Below, piece by piece: positions 35,874 to 50,287 of a DNA stretch of 64,000 bases (position 1 is its first letter; each line of letters opens with the position of its first letter). The stretch is from Oncomelania hupensis (Eukaryota; Mollusca; Gastropoda; Littorinimorpha; Pomatiopsidae): NCBI GenBank assembly GCA_036898135.1, contig CM072525.1, positions 50,507,790 to 50,571,789 of the forward strand, given 5' to 3'. A model generated the notes under the pieces. It saw only the letters and a program-made list of their open reading frames with translations, searched no databases and was not told the origin of the DNA. Made by a program: the position numbers and the translations under genes.

Positions 35874-36087
35874 ATATTCAACAATCCATCCACCTTCCCT
35901 CCACATCTATAGCTCCTACCACGGTGACACTTCGCAAGCGACGGAGGCCCTATAGCAAGTTTCAGATCGCAGAGCTGGAGAGGGAGTACGCCAGTTCCAC
36001 CTACATCTCCAAGTCGCGGAGGTGGGAGCTCTCCCAGCTTATCAACCTCTCCGAGAGACAGATCAAAATATGGTTTCAAAATCGAAG
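35874..36087 (+). CDS. Post1-like: Posterior-class Hox gene, homeobox exon, copy B
   Basis: Same length (214 bp) and splice sites as 14,069-14,282. Two substitutions, both synonymous (AGA to AGG for Arg6 and TTC to TTT for Phe11 of the homeodomain). The homeodomain is intact, with WFQNRR and the codon-53 phase-2 intron. Whether this is a second gene or the other allele cannot be decided here. The left edge is inferred from tgtctcgcag as in copy A. Confidence 0.85.
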
Positions 36088-36119
36088 GTGAGTCAATCAT
36101 TTGTGTGTGAAGTAAGGCC

Positions 36120-36620
36120 GTTCCATTATTTCATGTACAGTTTTTGTCCAAAGTAAGACCTTTGCATTCTTGTTTTTAAAAAATAACTTAATAAGACCCT
36201 TCAATTCTTGTGTTCAAAGTAAAACCTTCAGTTATTTCCTTAACATAGTTTTGTTCAGTGTAAGATCCTTGCAGTCTTGTGTTCAAAGTAAGACATTTCC
36301 ATTAATTTCTTAACATAGTTTTGTGCAATGTAAGATCCTTGCAGTCTTGTGTTCAAAGTAAGACCCTTCAATTATTTTCTTTATATAGTTTTGTTCAATG
36401 TAAGATCCTTGCAGTCTTGTGTTCAAAGTAAGACCTTTCCATTAAATTCTTAACAAAGTTTTGTTCAATTTAATATCCTTGCAATCTTGTGTTCAAAGTA
36501 AGATCCTTCAATTATTTCCTTTACATAGTTTTGTTCAATGTAAGATCCTTGCAATCTTGTGTAGCCTACAAAATAAGACCTTTCCAGTCTTTCCTTAAAA
36601 ATTTTGTTTGAAGTAAGACT
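36120..36620 (+). repeat. 70-bp minisatellite in Hox intron, copy B
   Basis: Same family as 14,310-14,745 with about one more unit; units carry cttaacatagttttgt, ccttgcagtcttgtgt and caaagtaagac. Confidence 0.85.
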
Positions 36621-37050
36621 CTATTCTTTCCTTCTTCTTGTATTAAAGGCACAAGTCCTTAGTTCAGCAAAACAGACCCACATATGAATTCCAAATTCGT
36701 CTGAATACATGAAAAATCGTCTTTGACTATTATTGTTTATTTTCAAATTCTGCTCCTCTACCCTCTGGAATGAACTTTCCTCAAGAACTACATGTAAACT
36801 AACCTGAGAGTCTTTTGTCTTTTGGCCGTCGCTCAAAGACACACCTGTTTTCAGCATTTCATTAGTTGATATATCTAAGAAGTGGGTATTTTGTTTGTAG
36901 TTGTGTCGCTTCCGTATTTAGATCATTTCTTCTTCGAGGGTTATTAATATTATGTGGTTTTTATCGGTGTTGGTCGTCAGATGTATCTGTAATGTTTTGC
37001 CATCTTCGAGCAAGATCTTCATGGGTTAAGCGCCCTAAAAGTCGCAATCA

Positions 37051-37073
37051 ACGTCGTCGTCGTCATCATCATT

Positions 37074-37123
<50 letters not shown>

Positions 37124-37735
37124 ATGGTTTATTAAAGAGTAAGTGGCAGGAGACTTCAGAATCTTTTTTTTTCTTAACTGTTAAGTGGTCGATTGAGCTC
37201 TTTCTTTCTTTCTTTCTTCTTTCTTTCTTTCTATCTTCTTTCCTTTGTTCCTTCCGCTCGACTTTATTTGGTTTTTGTTCTTTCCATTTTGTTTTATTTG
37301 TTTGTTTGTTTTATTTTATTTTATTTTTTTTATTTATTCTTTTTTTTCTTTTTTTTTTCTGTTTTCTTTTTTTTTCTTTTTTTCCATTCTCTTTTTTTTC
37401 TTTCTTTTTTTGTTTTGTTTGTGTTTTCTCTCTTTTTTTTAAATTTAATTTTATTTTTGTCTTTCTTTAATTTTTTAAATAAATATTTTAAATTTCATTT
37501 AAAATTTTTATAATCTTTCTGTCCGTCTTTCTATTGTTATTCTTCGTCCATTTGTTTCTTTTTTTAATCTTTCTCTTTTTTTTTCTTTCTTTTTTCTCTT
37601 TTTATATCTTGTCTTTTTCTTTGTTTCTGTTTTCTTTCTTTCTGTTTTCATTCTACATGTTTTCTTTATTCTCGTCTTAAAAATTGTTTTCTTTCTTTCT
37701 GTCTTTCTTTTTCCATTTCATTTTATTAATTCTAC

Positions 37736-37777
<42 letters not shown>

Positions 37778-37780
37778 AGT
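37051..37780 (+). repeat. ATC array and TTTC pyrimidine tract, copy B
   Basis: CGT/ATC array at about 37,051-37,122 and a pyrimidine tract at 37,200-37,778 with terminal TTTC arrays. Both lie in the Hox intron (36,088-38,093). Not coding. Confidence 0.9.
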
Positions 37781-38093
37781 ATCGATTCTGCTACAGCTTA
37801 CTGAGTGATGATCATAAGAAAACGGGAACTGTAAATAACAAACCAATCATAATTTAAAGAGGAAGAAACAGTGCGTAAACTCAAATTCAGAAGCTAAATA
37901 TTAATAGACCGCATGCTATATATCCTACACCCGCTTCAACCCCAGCAGACGATTTCCGTTGTCTTCGGAAGCGTTATGCTATATAGTGTACAGATGGTCC
38001 ACAGGTTTATTTAACATGAGAAGAAGTCTTCAGTTTTGTTTATAAAAATAAAATAATAAACTCATAACATGTTTTCCACCTTGTCCTCTTTAG

Positions 38094-38361
38094 AATCAAG
38101 GCCAAGAAGCTTCAGAAGAGAGAAGAGATGAGCTCCCCTCAGTCCGCCATGTCGGCCGGAAGTGGCAGCACCAACGGAAGTGGAGGTCACGGTCACATGC
38201 CCAACCTCGGCGGAAATCACCCCATGCAGACCGGAAATGGCGGTCTACCAGCGCCACCCGGTTCCGTCATGCATCAGCAGCAAGGTCACGTGACTGTATC
38301 CCACCACGTGCCGTCCCAGCAGTCTCAAAGTCACGGAATGCCAGGGGTCAACGGGTCATGA
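38094..38361 (+). CDS. Post1-like: Posterior-class Hox gene, terminal exon, copy B
   Basis: 268 bp as in copy A, open from the acceptor cctctttag to TGA. Three synonymous substitutions relative to 16,337-16,604 (AGG/AGA, CCG/CCA, TCC/TCT). The Gly/Ser/His/Gln-rich tail is unchanged at protein level. Confidence 0.85.
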
Positions 38362-40683
38362 AGTGACATCATGAAGGATGAATGACTCCACTAGACTGTT
38401 TATAATGATGACAGCCGTCATCGTATTTTCGACCAGCGTTTTGGTAATAATAAGTGTGAAGCGCAGTAGCTGCCCAACAGTGTTTGTGCTACTGAAATGA
38501 TTTTCGTTACTCGCTCGTCCCTGTCTGAAATTACAGCGCGAAATTGTGTTATACGAACCAACTTTGATTTGGACGAAATTCTCTGATTCAGCAGCGTAGG
38601 CCTATTACACATTGAAAACATAGTTGTGTAGTGTTGTGTTAGGATGCATTCTTCTTCGTTTTTTGTTTTGTTGTTGTTTTCAAGCCACAGTCATATCTTT
38701 TACCTCTTGTCAAACTGACGGAGGTCTGAGAACCAAGAACTAGCTATTCATTGCGTGTCTCGAATGGTTTTATAACGAGGCCAATATTCACAGAATGTGC
38801 ACGCAAACTGAAAATGTCTGCAGTGTACCGCTGGATGTCACACACTTTCTAGTGCTCAGGAGACGTTGCGAAAGAACGCAGGACTCGACGATGCTTGGCT
38901 CGGATGTTCGCGCCATGTCTACACTCGATCACTGGCGGAACGACGCTCTGATCACTCCGATGTGGTAAACTTTCCCAAAAACAATTTTTCAGAAATTGTT
39001 ATTTTCTTTTGAAGGACCACTCTTTCTTTCTTTCTTTTTTTAAATGTATGAATTAATTAATTTAGTAACTTATTTATTTCTTATTTGTATTGTTTTATTG
39101 TTAAAAATATTTTTATTACTTAACCAGCTCTTATAATTTATCTACCAATACGTAGTTAAAAGTTACTCTTTACACAGCTCTGATTCGGACAAACAATAAT
39201 TAATAGACTTAGTTTCTTCTGGAATGCTTTGTAAAGAAATGAAAATTCCTCGGCGATGAAGCTGGATTTTAACGTGGATTTAAGCTTTTGGGTATTGAGG
39301 GAAAAAATGCCCGCTATCAAAGTAGAGGTGCTGACAGCTACAATTGACTGTCAACTCGCCTACGGAACTGACCAGGCCGAAGCCAGAAGTCTGCAGTTAT
39401 CAATAGCCCGTTTACACTTAACAGCATGCATTCTCACAAAATGGAACTCAAATGTGTCCACACATTATGAGAGAGACATTGCAGGATCCACTCAAACTTG
39501 ACTAAAGTGATGAGGAAAATAAGATGGGATGAATGAGAAGACGAAATAAGGTCCCGTCGGGCTAGTGAGCTACATATTTTTTGTTAAAACTGCAGATAAA
39601 TTTAGACTATTGCTGCAGCAGATTCGCTAACGTTAGTTATACTTCCAAGCTGATTGAACGTGCTTGCCGCATTCACAATTCAGAAAGAACTGCAGAGCAT
39701 GGAAGAGTTGTTTTCGCAGCTGTCAACTACAAAATGGCCCGTAAAAATAATGAAGACGAATTAAGAATATGGCAATAAAGTCTTGTTATCTCCGTTGCCA
39801 TACGATTCTAGAACAATTCGGATAGAATTCAACAATGTTGACCACAACAACCATGATTTTAAAGTTGCCTGTGGTTTATGTCACTGGTTGGTGTCTACGA
39901 TACGGGCTAAATACTGTGCATAGCTATAGACTGTACTCCCGGCCCCTTCATCCTGCGTCCTCAGTCCTGTTGAGACGATGGCTATTGCGGATAGCGTGTC
40001 TGCTGATTCGTGACGATGTTGATGCTCAACACATAATTCTGTGGCGCGTTTTCTCCAATGCTGTGGTAGCATGCTCAGTGCGCTGAGAAAAAACCAAATG
40101 AGGGCAGAAAAGTAAAAGTGCCAGTGTCAGTAAGTCAAAGACGAAGGTTTTCAGCCGCTTTTTGATGCCATACACGCATTGGCGAGACAGGCTGTGTGTA
40201 ACACAAGGATTCTTAGTTATTCTTTAGCAACGACAACATGATGAGGTGAACGATGGAACCCAGACGCGTAATCTTGATTGTGAGAATTGAACACTGTGGA
40301 AAACCTGCTTATGGGAACTGAACACTGGAAAACTTGATTCTCAGAATTGAGCACTGTGTACAGTGTCAAGAACAATTGTGTCACTGAGGACAAAGCTTTA
40401 AGTTTGCCAAAACAGTATGGAGAGAGGCCTGTGTGAACGCACACCTCTATTTTATTTTATTTTATTTTAAATCTTGTTCTTAAACCTCAATAATCGCTGT
40501 AATGTCGTGTTACCAACTCCCAGTATCCCTTGTTCTAGGTCAGGCGTTTGCAATGTTCATACCCTTCATTAGTATGTCTTTTGATAGATGTTTTATATTT
40601 ATATAATGAAACACAATGTTTAAATTAACTGTATAAATGTTGTAGCGAAATTTCTTGCTACTGATACCTTAATGAGAGCGCTC
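38362..40683. other. Probable Hox 3' UTR and shared spacer, copy B
   Basis: The first 270 or so bases look identical to copy A; beyond that, scattered substitutions and indels occur. No further gene recognised. Confidence 0.5.
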
Positions 40684-40746
<63 letters not shown>

Positions 40747-41315
40747 CATTATTATTATATCATTTTTATTATACCTAATGTGTGACATTGTATTTGTCTT
40801 TGTGCTTCCTATTCACACTATATATATCTCGATGATCACTTTGTATGTTTATATTTTGTTTACAGTCATTTGAGAGAAACATTTTTTGTTTGTTTTAATC
40901 TGTTAGCGCGAACGTGATGTACATGTGCAAACTGTGTTTGACTGATATTCATGAAATCATTGGAGTAACGTTGAAAAGCCAAGATGATCAAACCATAGGG
41001 GAGACAAACAAATAATTGTGTCAAACACTGGCAATGTCTACCTTTAGAACATGGCTGCGGCTGCACTGCATGTCTGAGACTTACTTTGGTCTCTCCTTTT
41101 GTGAGAGGTAGGCCTACTCGTAAAGTTTCAGTTACGCTGTGTGTAATGCAGTAATAATAGCGCGTAGGGTACTTAAAATCCTTTATAGTCCACAAATACA
41201 ACTTTAGTTCTTTTCCGTCTTCTGTATCAGCGATCTCTTCAGATTGCCGCGCTTGAATTCGGCCATAGAAAAGTGCCTCATTTATTTATGTATTTATTTT
41301 ATTTATCTATGAATT
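40684..41315. other. ATT array and shared spacer, copy B
   Basis: ATT array at 40,684-40,757, then sequence equal to 19,037-19,587. No gene. Confidence 0.55.
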
Positions 41316-41890
41316 TTTCAGTATAAATAGTATCCCCACTTTCTGGAAATTGTGTGCTTTAAATTCCCACTGTCGCTGTCTTTCTCATTTGTTCTTTCTC
41401 ATTCCTACTCTGTTCTATCAATCTAGAATACTATGTTCTTCTTCGCTAGACCAGTCACCTACCTTTTTTTCTTGAAAACTCTTCCGGGACAAGACTCCTC
41501 CTCATTTGTGTTTGAGGTCTGTTCGATCAGCTTGGGAATATTGGACGCTTTCTGCCAAATGGTCACTAGGGCTTCCTATGGTGTTATTATTTAGCAATGT
41601 AGGCATTTTTATGTAAGTGTTTTGTTGATATTGTATAGTGATGTTTGTATACTATTTTGTTCTTGTAAACGGGGGTTCGATAAATTAGAGTATAGCCACA
41701 GTGTCCCCTGCGTGGGATGTCTTTATTGTAAAGTGACCGGCTGGTAGATTGCCTTCAGTGTTACCACTAGGGTTGTTTCGGCAGATCTTTTATGCGGATC
41801 GGGGGTGAGTCCTCTTTCACTTCTCTGGTCCTGATTTGGCTCGGAAGAGTCCGCTGAACGTAAGACAATAACCATGTAATGTAATGTAAT
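41316..41890 (+). mobile_element. RP-1 retroposon, copy B first
   Basis: Counterpart of 19,588-20,160, with the same ATGTA tail and therefore inserted before copies A and B separated. Confidence 0.8.
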
Positions 41891-41907
41891 CTATGTATTT
41901 ATCATGC

Positions 41908-41980
<73 letters not shown>
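41908..41980. repeat. ATT microsatellite, copy B
   Basis: Pure ATT array, longer than its copy-A counterpart. Confidence 0.9.
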
Positions 41981-41983
<3 letters not shown>

Positions 41984-42044
41984 TCTTTATGAGGAAAAAG
42001 ATACCTTGGCACGGGCAGCGGTTATATCAAAACTTCTTCGGTTG

Positions 42045-42675
42045 AGAGTATAAACCAAAATCTAATCTGTGCATACAAGCATTCAATCGCACGGACACTA
42101 CACATCTTACGCTCCTGTCCTAGACGGATAAGTGTCATCTACGCGCCTACACCAAGTACAAGGGGTCCTCGAGCTACGACGTTTATCCTTTCGTTGGACG
42201 CGTCGTAACCCGATTTCATCGTAAGTCGGAACTTAAAGAAAAATACCTGTACTGTGCGTACAGTGCTATATACTGTACTGTAACTGTTAATGACAGAAAA
42301 AAAAATAGTATTAAAAGGAAGAGAAAACAATTCCTTACCACATGAATTAAACTAGCTCCCGTTTGTTTACGTCGCTTACGACGCTAAACCACGTAAGACG
42401 GAACGACGCGTAATATTATTTATTATATTTGTGTGGGGATGAGCAACCACGAAACAACGTAAGTCGAGACCGGCGTAACCCGAGGACTTACTGTACTACT
42501 CCGTCATCGCACAGCCCGGTGGCGCAAGATTGTGCTTGCTCAGTGGTCTGGGCCTCCCACGCTGCGCCTAAAGGCAGCAAGTGGGTGCCAAGAGCGGCTG
42601 GAGGTACATCCTGTATCGTCCAGCGCATTGAGCAGCTCTTGAGCTGAAAAACGCGCTATATAAAAATAATAAAAT
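42045..42675 (+). mobile_element. SINE-1 split by MITE, copy B
   Basis: Counterpart of 20,300-20,930. The nested insertion predates the split of the two copies. Confidence 0.85.
42159..42493. mobile_element. MITE with terminal inverted repeats, copy B
   Basis: Ends caaggggtcctcgagctacg and the reverse complement cagtaagtcctcgggttacg, flanked by TA at 42,157-42,158 and 42,494-42,495. No transposase. Confidence 0.85.
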
Positions 42676-44260
42676 AAATACATTATTTTAGCCATTGACG
42701 CACAGCTTTGTAACCGTTAACGCAATAATCCTTAACACGTGAGGAACTCTGAAAATGAACCTTTGCTTAGACCAAAAAAATTTTATGTTTACGGCAACAT
42801 AGGGACAAAAATAGGGTCGATAGATCGTTTTTTTTTTTTGTTGTTGTTGTTTTTTAGGGTTGGTCGGGATACCGTAAACAGAAGGCATATTTTGGGCCTT
42901 GTAGTATAAAACGCGTTCTTTTGCTCCATTTCAAGTTATAAACTTTCCTTCCTTTTATGTTTTCCTTGATGACAACATTATTGTAATAACTGTTACGCTT
43001 TTTCGCTCTTGATAAAACTGGTAACTAACTGGTATATAATATTACTCTAATTTAACCCAACATACAATTGTTGTCACTATCGTTGTTGTTGTCGTAGCTG
43101 TGGTGGTGGTGGTGGTGGTTATGGTTGTCTTACTATAAATTGCGCTGTTGATCGTTCCTGGTTTTAGGTCCCTACCCCTCTTTCCCTGGGATGGTTATCC
43201 CCGTCTGCCATATCGCCAATGGTGGGTGTAGACGTTAAACCTCAATGTTCATTCGTTCATTCCTGGTTTTTGTTTTTGAGAGGTTATTTATTCATTTTAA
43301 CATTCAACTATTTACATTTCATCTGTTGTTGTTGTGGTGGTTTTGTTGTTGTTATTATTGTTTGTTGTTGAGATGACTGTTTTGTTCTTTCTGCGCACTA
43401 TTTTTTGTAAAAACTGAAATGGTTAAAACAAATTTTTTTCAAAAAAAGATGTGTTTGGAGAAAATATGGATTTTTGTTTTGGAATTGTAACTTACTTACT
43501 ACCGTCATTTGTCTCCAAGCTTCCCCTCCTCCTTCATGTTAGGTCTCTCTCTCCCCGTAACCCGCGGTGCTCCATTAATTACAACAAAGTTTGCTGAATG
43601 AAGTGATCCAGCTGGTCAAATACAGCGTGCTAACTTATATATTGTTATTTATTTATTTATTTATTTAAGCATTGGTTTGCGTATTACTTAATTTATTTAT
43701 TTCATTTTAAATTTTTATGTGCTGAAAACGTTATATATGTATGCTTATTTTATATTGTGCTGCTTAGCTAATGGGTTCATTAACTTTATTTTATTTTATT
43801 TCATTTTACTCATTGCTTCATATTGTTTTCACAGTGAGACGTCCGTCACACAATTTGAACATTTCCATTCAGTGCTAACACGTCAATAGTACGAACAAAT
43901 AATGAATCTGCTTCTGTTTTTTATTTATTTATAGATTTATTATTTTATTTAACGTCTATTTATGATATTATACACCATATTACATTTATAAAAAAAAAAA
44001 AAGAAAAGTAAAATTATGACCAGGAATCGGAGCCGAACTGGTTAAATCATCTTCCGGGCCGGACGCTGTTTAATCACAACATGTATCCCCAGACTAGGAT
44101 TTAAGTTTTATTTAAAACCCTAAATATCATAAAACATCCCTTGAGTACTAGTATATAATGGGTTATTTCATGCGGAAATTTTTCAATGTTCGTGTCCGTG
44201 ATTTTACATAAACTAAGGCTATTCCGGACATGCAAAGGAAATAAAGTTAATTTAAAAAAA

Positions 44261-44261
<1 letters not shown>
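42676..44261. other. Shared spacer, copy B
   Basis: Counterpart of 20,931-22,520. It includes the SINE-like 3' end at about 43,155-43,265. No gene. Confidence 0.5.
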
Positions 44262-44337
<76 letters not shown>

Positions 44338-44359
44338 GTTGTTGTTGTTGTTGTTGTTG

Positions 44360-44393
<34 letters not shown>
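44262..44393. repeat. ATT/GTT compound microsatellite, copy B
   Basis: Same block order as 22,521-22,668, with a shorter GTT block. Confidence 0.95.
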
Positions 44394-44396
<3 letters not shown>

Positions 44397-44632
44397 AAAA
44401 TAGTTTAAAAAAAATAAAATGAAGTAACATAAACTTAAATGTAAAACATTAACTCAATAACGTAACTAATAAACTAATGGCCTTGTTTTACTGGCTCCTT
44501 TATAATGTTAGAAATTTGGAGAAAAATGGTGAGTTAGTGAGTAATGTAAGAACTATGTTATAAAATTGAACTTTATCCTTTTTTTTCTAATGTAGTCTAT
44601 TGTTATAAAGTATTACTACTTTTTACGTCAAT

Positions 44633-44633
44633 G

Positions 44634-44679
<46 letters not shown>

Positions 44680-44740
44680 TAATAATAATAATAATAATAA
44701 TAATTTAAAAAAAATAGTAATAATAATAATAATAATAATA

Positions 44741-44803
<63 letters not shown>

Positions 44804-45165
44804 GATTTTATATACGCGCTTTTTCCCCAAGTCGCCAATCAAACTCAAAACGCGGCGATCTGTAGGCAACATACATGCTCGCATGCTCCACACATTCTAA
44901 CATACACAACATACAGGCTCGCATGCTCCACACATTCTAACATACACAACATACATGCTCGCATGCTCCACACATTCTAACATACACAACATACAGGCTC
45001 GCATGCTCCACACATTCTAACATACACAACATACGCACATCTGTCACTAAAACACGTGGTGTCAGAGCATGGAGATAGCTACTGAAAGACGGAAAGGAAA
45101 AACTACTGCTATTTTGAACGACTGACTGCTGACAATATCGTTATTGATGCATATGATATCGTTAC
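44633..45165 (-). repeat. SINE-2 with AAT tail and four 40-bp units, copy B
   Basis: AAT tail (44,633-44,800, broken by an A-rich interruption), the 3' hairpin (44,815-44,866), about four 40-bp units (44,871-45,033), then the SINE body to about 45,160. Two units share a private variant (caggctcgcatg), so the array evolved separately from copy A. Confidence 0.85.
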
Positions 45166-46489
45166 ATTTTGTATTTGCCTGCAAAATGTTTACTGCGTTC
45201 TTTTGTTCTTGATTGTTCATTTTATTACAGTACTTCTGATTGGTCACTAGCAAAGTCACGTGACATAACATACAATTATCATACATAATTATGCTAATGG
45301 TTTCATGTGTGGATTTTGTGGATGGCGAATTTGGCATTACGGTTTAATAATAATAATTTTAAAAAAAATATATATATATATATATCTTTCCCTCCCCCCC
45401 TCTCTCTCTCTCTCTCGCTCTCTCTAATGACTTTGACTTGTTTTTACTGTTTAATGTTGCATGTGTATCCCTCGTCATAGATGACGACGATTGTGATGAT
45501 GATATTGATGATGATGATGATGATGATTGATGATGAGGATGAGGATGATTTTACATTATTAAAAAAAGTTCTTACATTAGAATATTTCATTCATGATTAT
45601 GATTTATTTGATTAAACATACAAGATGCTTTGTTATGTTGACGATGGACTTGTTTTTATTTGTATTTATAATGTTGCCAATGAATTTGTACTTCAACTGA
45701 AGGAGGAAAGTGCTTTTTACACATTGTTCGCTTGTACCTAGTTTAAGTTTTAATTATTACGCTTCGTGTGTAATCAATCTGATTTGACTATTAATAGATA
45801 TATAAATGAAGTCACATGGTTTTGCGTCTTTAAATGTTCGTTATGTTTTGAAAGGTTTTGTACGAGTGCGTGCGATAGATAGGAAGATACTTTGAATTTT
45901 ATATCATAATAATATGTCCCACTTCAAGTGCGGAAGTCGAATAAATCAAGAAATTTAAATTATTATATTTTCCTTATTTTATTTTTTAAAATTATTCTTT
46001 TGTTTTCTTTTCCAAAACGATTTCAGACAAGTATTTATTAGAGTAAGAAGATATAGCATATTTAAAATGCATCTATGGTAAGGATAAAAATTGCGCGAAA
46101 ACGTATTTGTAAAAAATGTAAATTTAGGCTATTTGCTTATACATTTTTATTGTGTCTAGTATTTGCGAAAATGAATCGAATCTTCGTTTCTGACCGTTCA
46201 AAAGGTTGTCTGCTATAGCAGTACATGGCATACTCCCTGCAGAAATAGAGGTATAGGGCCCAAAAGGTGAACAAGGCGTTGCTGTTAATTAATCAAGCGG
46301 GAGCATCGTGTGCCTGTGTTATTAAAGGACGCATAATCACTGTATTAAAGAACCCTGTGCTAGCCTAGCGTCGTGATGTTAGGCCTATAAATGGTCTTTT
46401 TAAAGCTGATCACATGCCCATCGGAGGGCTTTCACTAGGATACTGAGGAATAATAAATACTTTCTAGTGTAAAAGTTTTTTTTTCTTTA
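45166..46489. other. Shared spacer with CT/GAT repeats, copy B
   Basis: Short TA, CT and GAT arrays at about 45,365-45,545. No gene. Confidence 0.5.
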
Positions 46490-46930
46490 AAAGACCTAAT
46501 AATAACTTTTTTAAAGTGTAGTTATAATAACTTATTATATTTATATTATATGTAAATATAATTATTAAATAAAATTATTATTTATTAATAATTTAAAAAT
46601 ATATATATAATTATAAAATATATAATAGAGGAGTCTAATTATATATAATTTAATTTAATATAATTTATAATATATAATAATAATTATTATTTTTTATTTG
46701 CAATATATTTATAATTTATATAAATTATATATAATTTATATAATTTATATAATTTATAGATAAATTTTTATAAATTATAATATATAAATTATATAAATTA
46801 TATTATATAATAATAATTTATATAATATAAATAAATTATAATTATTAATTCTATAAAAATTATTATAATAAAACATTAAATTGAATAATTAAAAGAAACA
46901 AATTATATTATATTATAATAAGAAAAAATA
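46490..46930. repeat. Extreme AT-rich tract, copy B
   Basis: Counterpart of 25,561-26,110 without the pure AT array. The single G/C-containing word gaggagtc (46,626-46,635) interrupts it. Confidence 0.9.
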
Positions 46931-47205
46931 GTGCATTCGCAAAAAAATATTGATCTGTATTGTCACGATTTGATAATTTAACGAGTGTAGTTGGGAGCTG
47001 TGAATTTATTTAAATAATTAATCAAATAATGGGTAAAGTTAATTACAAAACAAATTTCTTGCAAAAAAAATTAATGATATAAGTTTGAAATTTTTTTTCT
47101 TTCAGCAGGGTTATTTGTGATCAACCTTTATTTGTCGGTCCTTTGAGGTGGTGCTTTCTTCTTCTTCTTCTTCTTAATTTTTCTTTCTCTCTTTTTCTTT
47201 CTTTC

Positions 47206-47286
<81 letters not shown>

Positions 47287-47574
47287 TGTGTCCTATACTG
47301 AGTAATTGTAGGCAGGTCTTTGTGTGATACATAACTACTAGTAAAATGCTGTGTATTTCGCAATATTGAAACATGCATTCATATGATACATGTAGCGATT
47401 GGATTTAATATCAGCATCGTGGCTTACTCATTGTGCATAACCACGTTACTTTAGCACGTTAAAACCCAGAATACACAGTGCATATTGATTTCTATGAATC
47501 GTACGAGATTAACACTGGTGACACTGTGGAGTTTCCCCGTCTGCCACTTCCCGAGAGGGTGCCGTTTGTTTGTT
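46931..47574. other. Shared spacer with ATT array, copy B
   Basis: ATT array at 47,209-47,284. No gene. Confidence 0.55.
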
Positions 47575-48100
47575 TTTTATAAATAGCATCCCCATTTTCT
47601 GGAAATCTAGTGCTTTAAATTCGTACTGTCCTATTTTTCTCCTTTGTAATTTCTCATTCCTACTCTGTTCTATTAATCTACTATACTATCTTTTTCGCTA
47701 AACCAGTCACCTACCTTTTTTCTTGAAAACTCTTCCAAAACTCCTCATTGGTGTATGAGGTCTGTTAGGTCAGCTTGGGAATATTGGAGGCTTTCAGCCA
47801 AATGGTCACTATATAGGGCTTCCTTTATTATTATTTAGCAATATAGGCATTTTATATGTATGTGTTTTGTTGTTTTATAATAATGTTTATATTCTGTTTT
47901 GTTTTTGTAAACGGGAATTCTATAAATAATTGACCGGCGGGTGGGGTGCCTTTATTGTTACCACTAGGGTTGTTTCAGCAGCTCTTTTATATGAATCAGG
48001 AGTGAGTCCTCTTTCAACCAAGTTGTGGTCTTGATTTTGTGGTCCTGTTTCGGCTCTTCACAGGCCGCTAGACCCTGTAAGCAATGAATAACTAACTAAC
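47575..48100 (+). mobile_element. RP-1 retroposon, copy B second
   Basis: Counterpart of 26,805-27,323, with the same AACT-type tail. Confidence 0.8.
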
Positions 48101-48824
48101 CCCGTCTGTCATATCGCCAGTGGTGAATGTAACTTCAAACTTGAAAGGCCATTCATCAGTCACAGTGGAGTACGTTTTAAAAAAAAAAATTATCAGTCCA
48201 AGTTCATTGACTATTACGTGTTATATTACGAATGTTATTGCTTTCGTCAAGTATTGTGCTTGTGTGTATTAAATGTTTTGTTGTAGTGAAAACTGCACAC
48301 AAATCCCCGTGTACATGTTATGGGGATAAAAAAGTTTTCTTGATTATTGATTCTTGAGAGAGAGAGATAAACACACAAACATGAATTTCATCTTCTTTTG
48401 TATTTGCATACTGTTGTGTCTGTTTCGTCTTTAAACGATTACAGTGAAATGTGTTAACGATTTTCCTTTTAGCATTGTTATAATATATTGTACTGTTAAT
48501 TTTCAGGCAGGTGTGGAATAAATTGCGATGATCGCTGCTTGAAACCCAAGACATTGATCTCAGTATTTTTACCTGAATATTTATTAATTAGTTTATGCGG
48601 AGTTTACATTCCTCCCTCGTCTATCTCTCTCTCTCCCTATCCGGCAGACTCTCTCTGTGTCTATGTGTCTCTGTCTCTGTCTTCGCTTCTGTCCCTCTGT
48701 CTCTGTCTCTCTCTGAGAGAGAAAAAAACAACAACACGCAAAATGCGAAAAATAACAGAAAAAGAGAAAGAAAAACAAAATGAGAGAAAAATGTGATGAA
48801 TAGAATAACAAAAAGATATTACTT
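48101..48824. other. Shared spacer, copy B
   Basis: Counterpart of 27,324-28,063, with a CT-rich stretch at 48,620-48,715. No gene. Confidence 0.5.
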
Positions 48825-48882
48825 GCAACCTTTGGGCGCATAGTCTCACGCCTAGACGACTGAGCACAACCTTGGGTGATTG

Positions 48883-49222
48883 AGCGAGCGTTGTGGCCAA
48901 GTGGGCTAAGGCGGGACTAACTTGCCTTGTCCACAAGCCAGAAACCAATGGCGCCTGACAGGTGTAGGTTCGATCCAGCATCTGGGCGTTATGTTTCTCC
49001 GAATATTATTTACTTTCGACTCGGGCAACGTCTCGGGGGTTTTCTCCGAGTACTCTGGTTTGCTCCCCCCAGCAAAAATGTAAAACAAAATCACAACTAA
49101 TGTTAGGTAGGTTGGGTTCGGGCGCGCCACAGGCTGCGACTACGCCTTCCCAAGGGGAGACCGCCCAGAATTTCACGATAAAAAGGGACAATAAAGGATA
49201 AAAAAAATTAAAATAAAGATGG
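48883..49222 (+). mobile_element. SINE-3, copy B
   Basis: Counterpart of 28,124-28,461, with intact box A and a slightly altered box B (gtaggttcgatccagc). Confidence 0.85.
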
Positions 49223-49317
49223 GGAGAAGGGACCTAATTTGCATGCTGGGTGTATTTGTGTAACCGGCACTCACCCGCCTAAGACATGAGTGTCAGGATC
49301 TTTAAAGTCCGTGCGAT

Positions 49318-49724
<407 letters not shown>

Positions 49725-49737
49725 ATCACACCGACTG

Positions 49738-50287
49738 TAAAGATATTATCGCACAGACAACTGCTGCTCTGACAAGTTTGAAGGCCATTTGGAAAGACTG
49801 GACCCTCAGTCTACACTCCAAGGTAGGGCTGCTGCGCTCCCCTGTCATCTCCATCTTCCTTTGCGCTTGCGAAATATGGACTCTCACGGCAGGCCTACAA
49901 CGAAGAATACAAAGCATGGAGATGAGGTGCTACAGAAGACTTCTGGGCATTTCCTATACCCAGCACATCATCAATGACAAAGTCTGACAGACCATCACAC
50001 AAGCCATTGGACAACACGATGGCATGCTCACAGTGGTGAAGAAACAGAAACTCCGAAGGTATGGCCACGTCACCAGGGCATCAGGCCTTGCAAACACCAT
50101 CCTGCAAGGATGCAGAAGAAGAGGGAGACAGAAAAAGAGATGGGAGGACAACATTTCGAAAATTGGCTGTTTTGACACTGAAGCCCTGAGGATTGCTGAG
50201 GACAAAGAAAGATGGAGTACCTTGGTTAAACAAACGTCTGTGGTGCCCTAACGACTTTCGAGTTATGGGATAGGATAGGATAGGATA
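49738..50287 (+). pseudogene. LINE-T 3' fragment
   Basis: 5'-truncated. It begins at [17 protein letters not shown], continues ETWTL-like CEIWTLTAGLQRRIQSMEMR and GISYTQHIIND, then has an in-frame TGA (49,985-49,987) where the other copies have CGA, then TITQAIGQHDG, LANTILQG and KKRWEDNI, and ends in GGATA units (50,268-50,287). It is dead but aligns well with the minus-strand copy at 60,499-61,000. Confidence 0.9.
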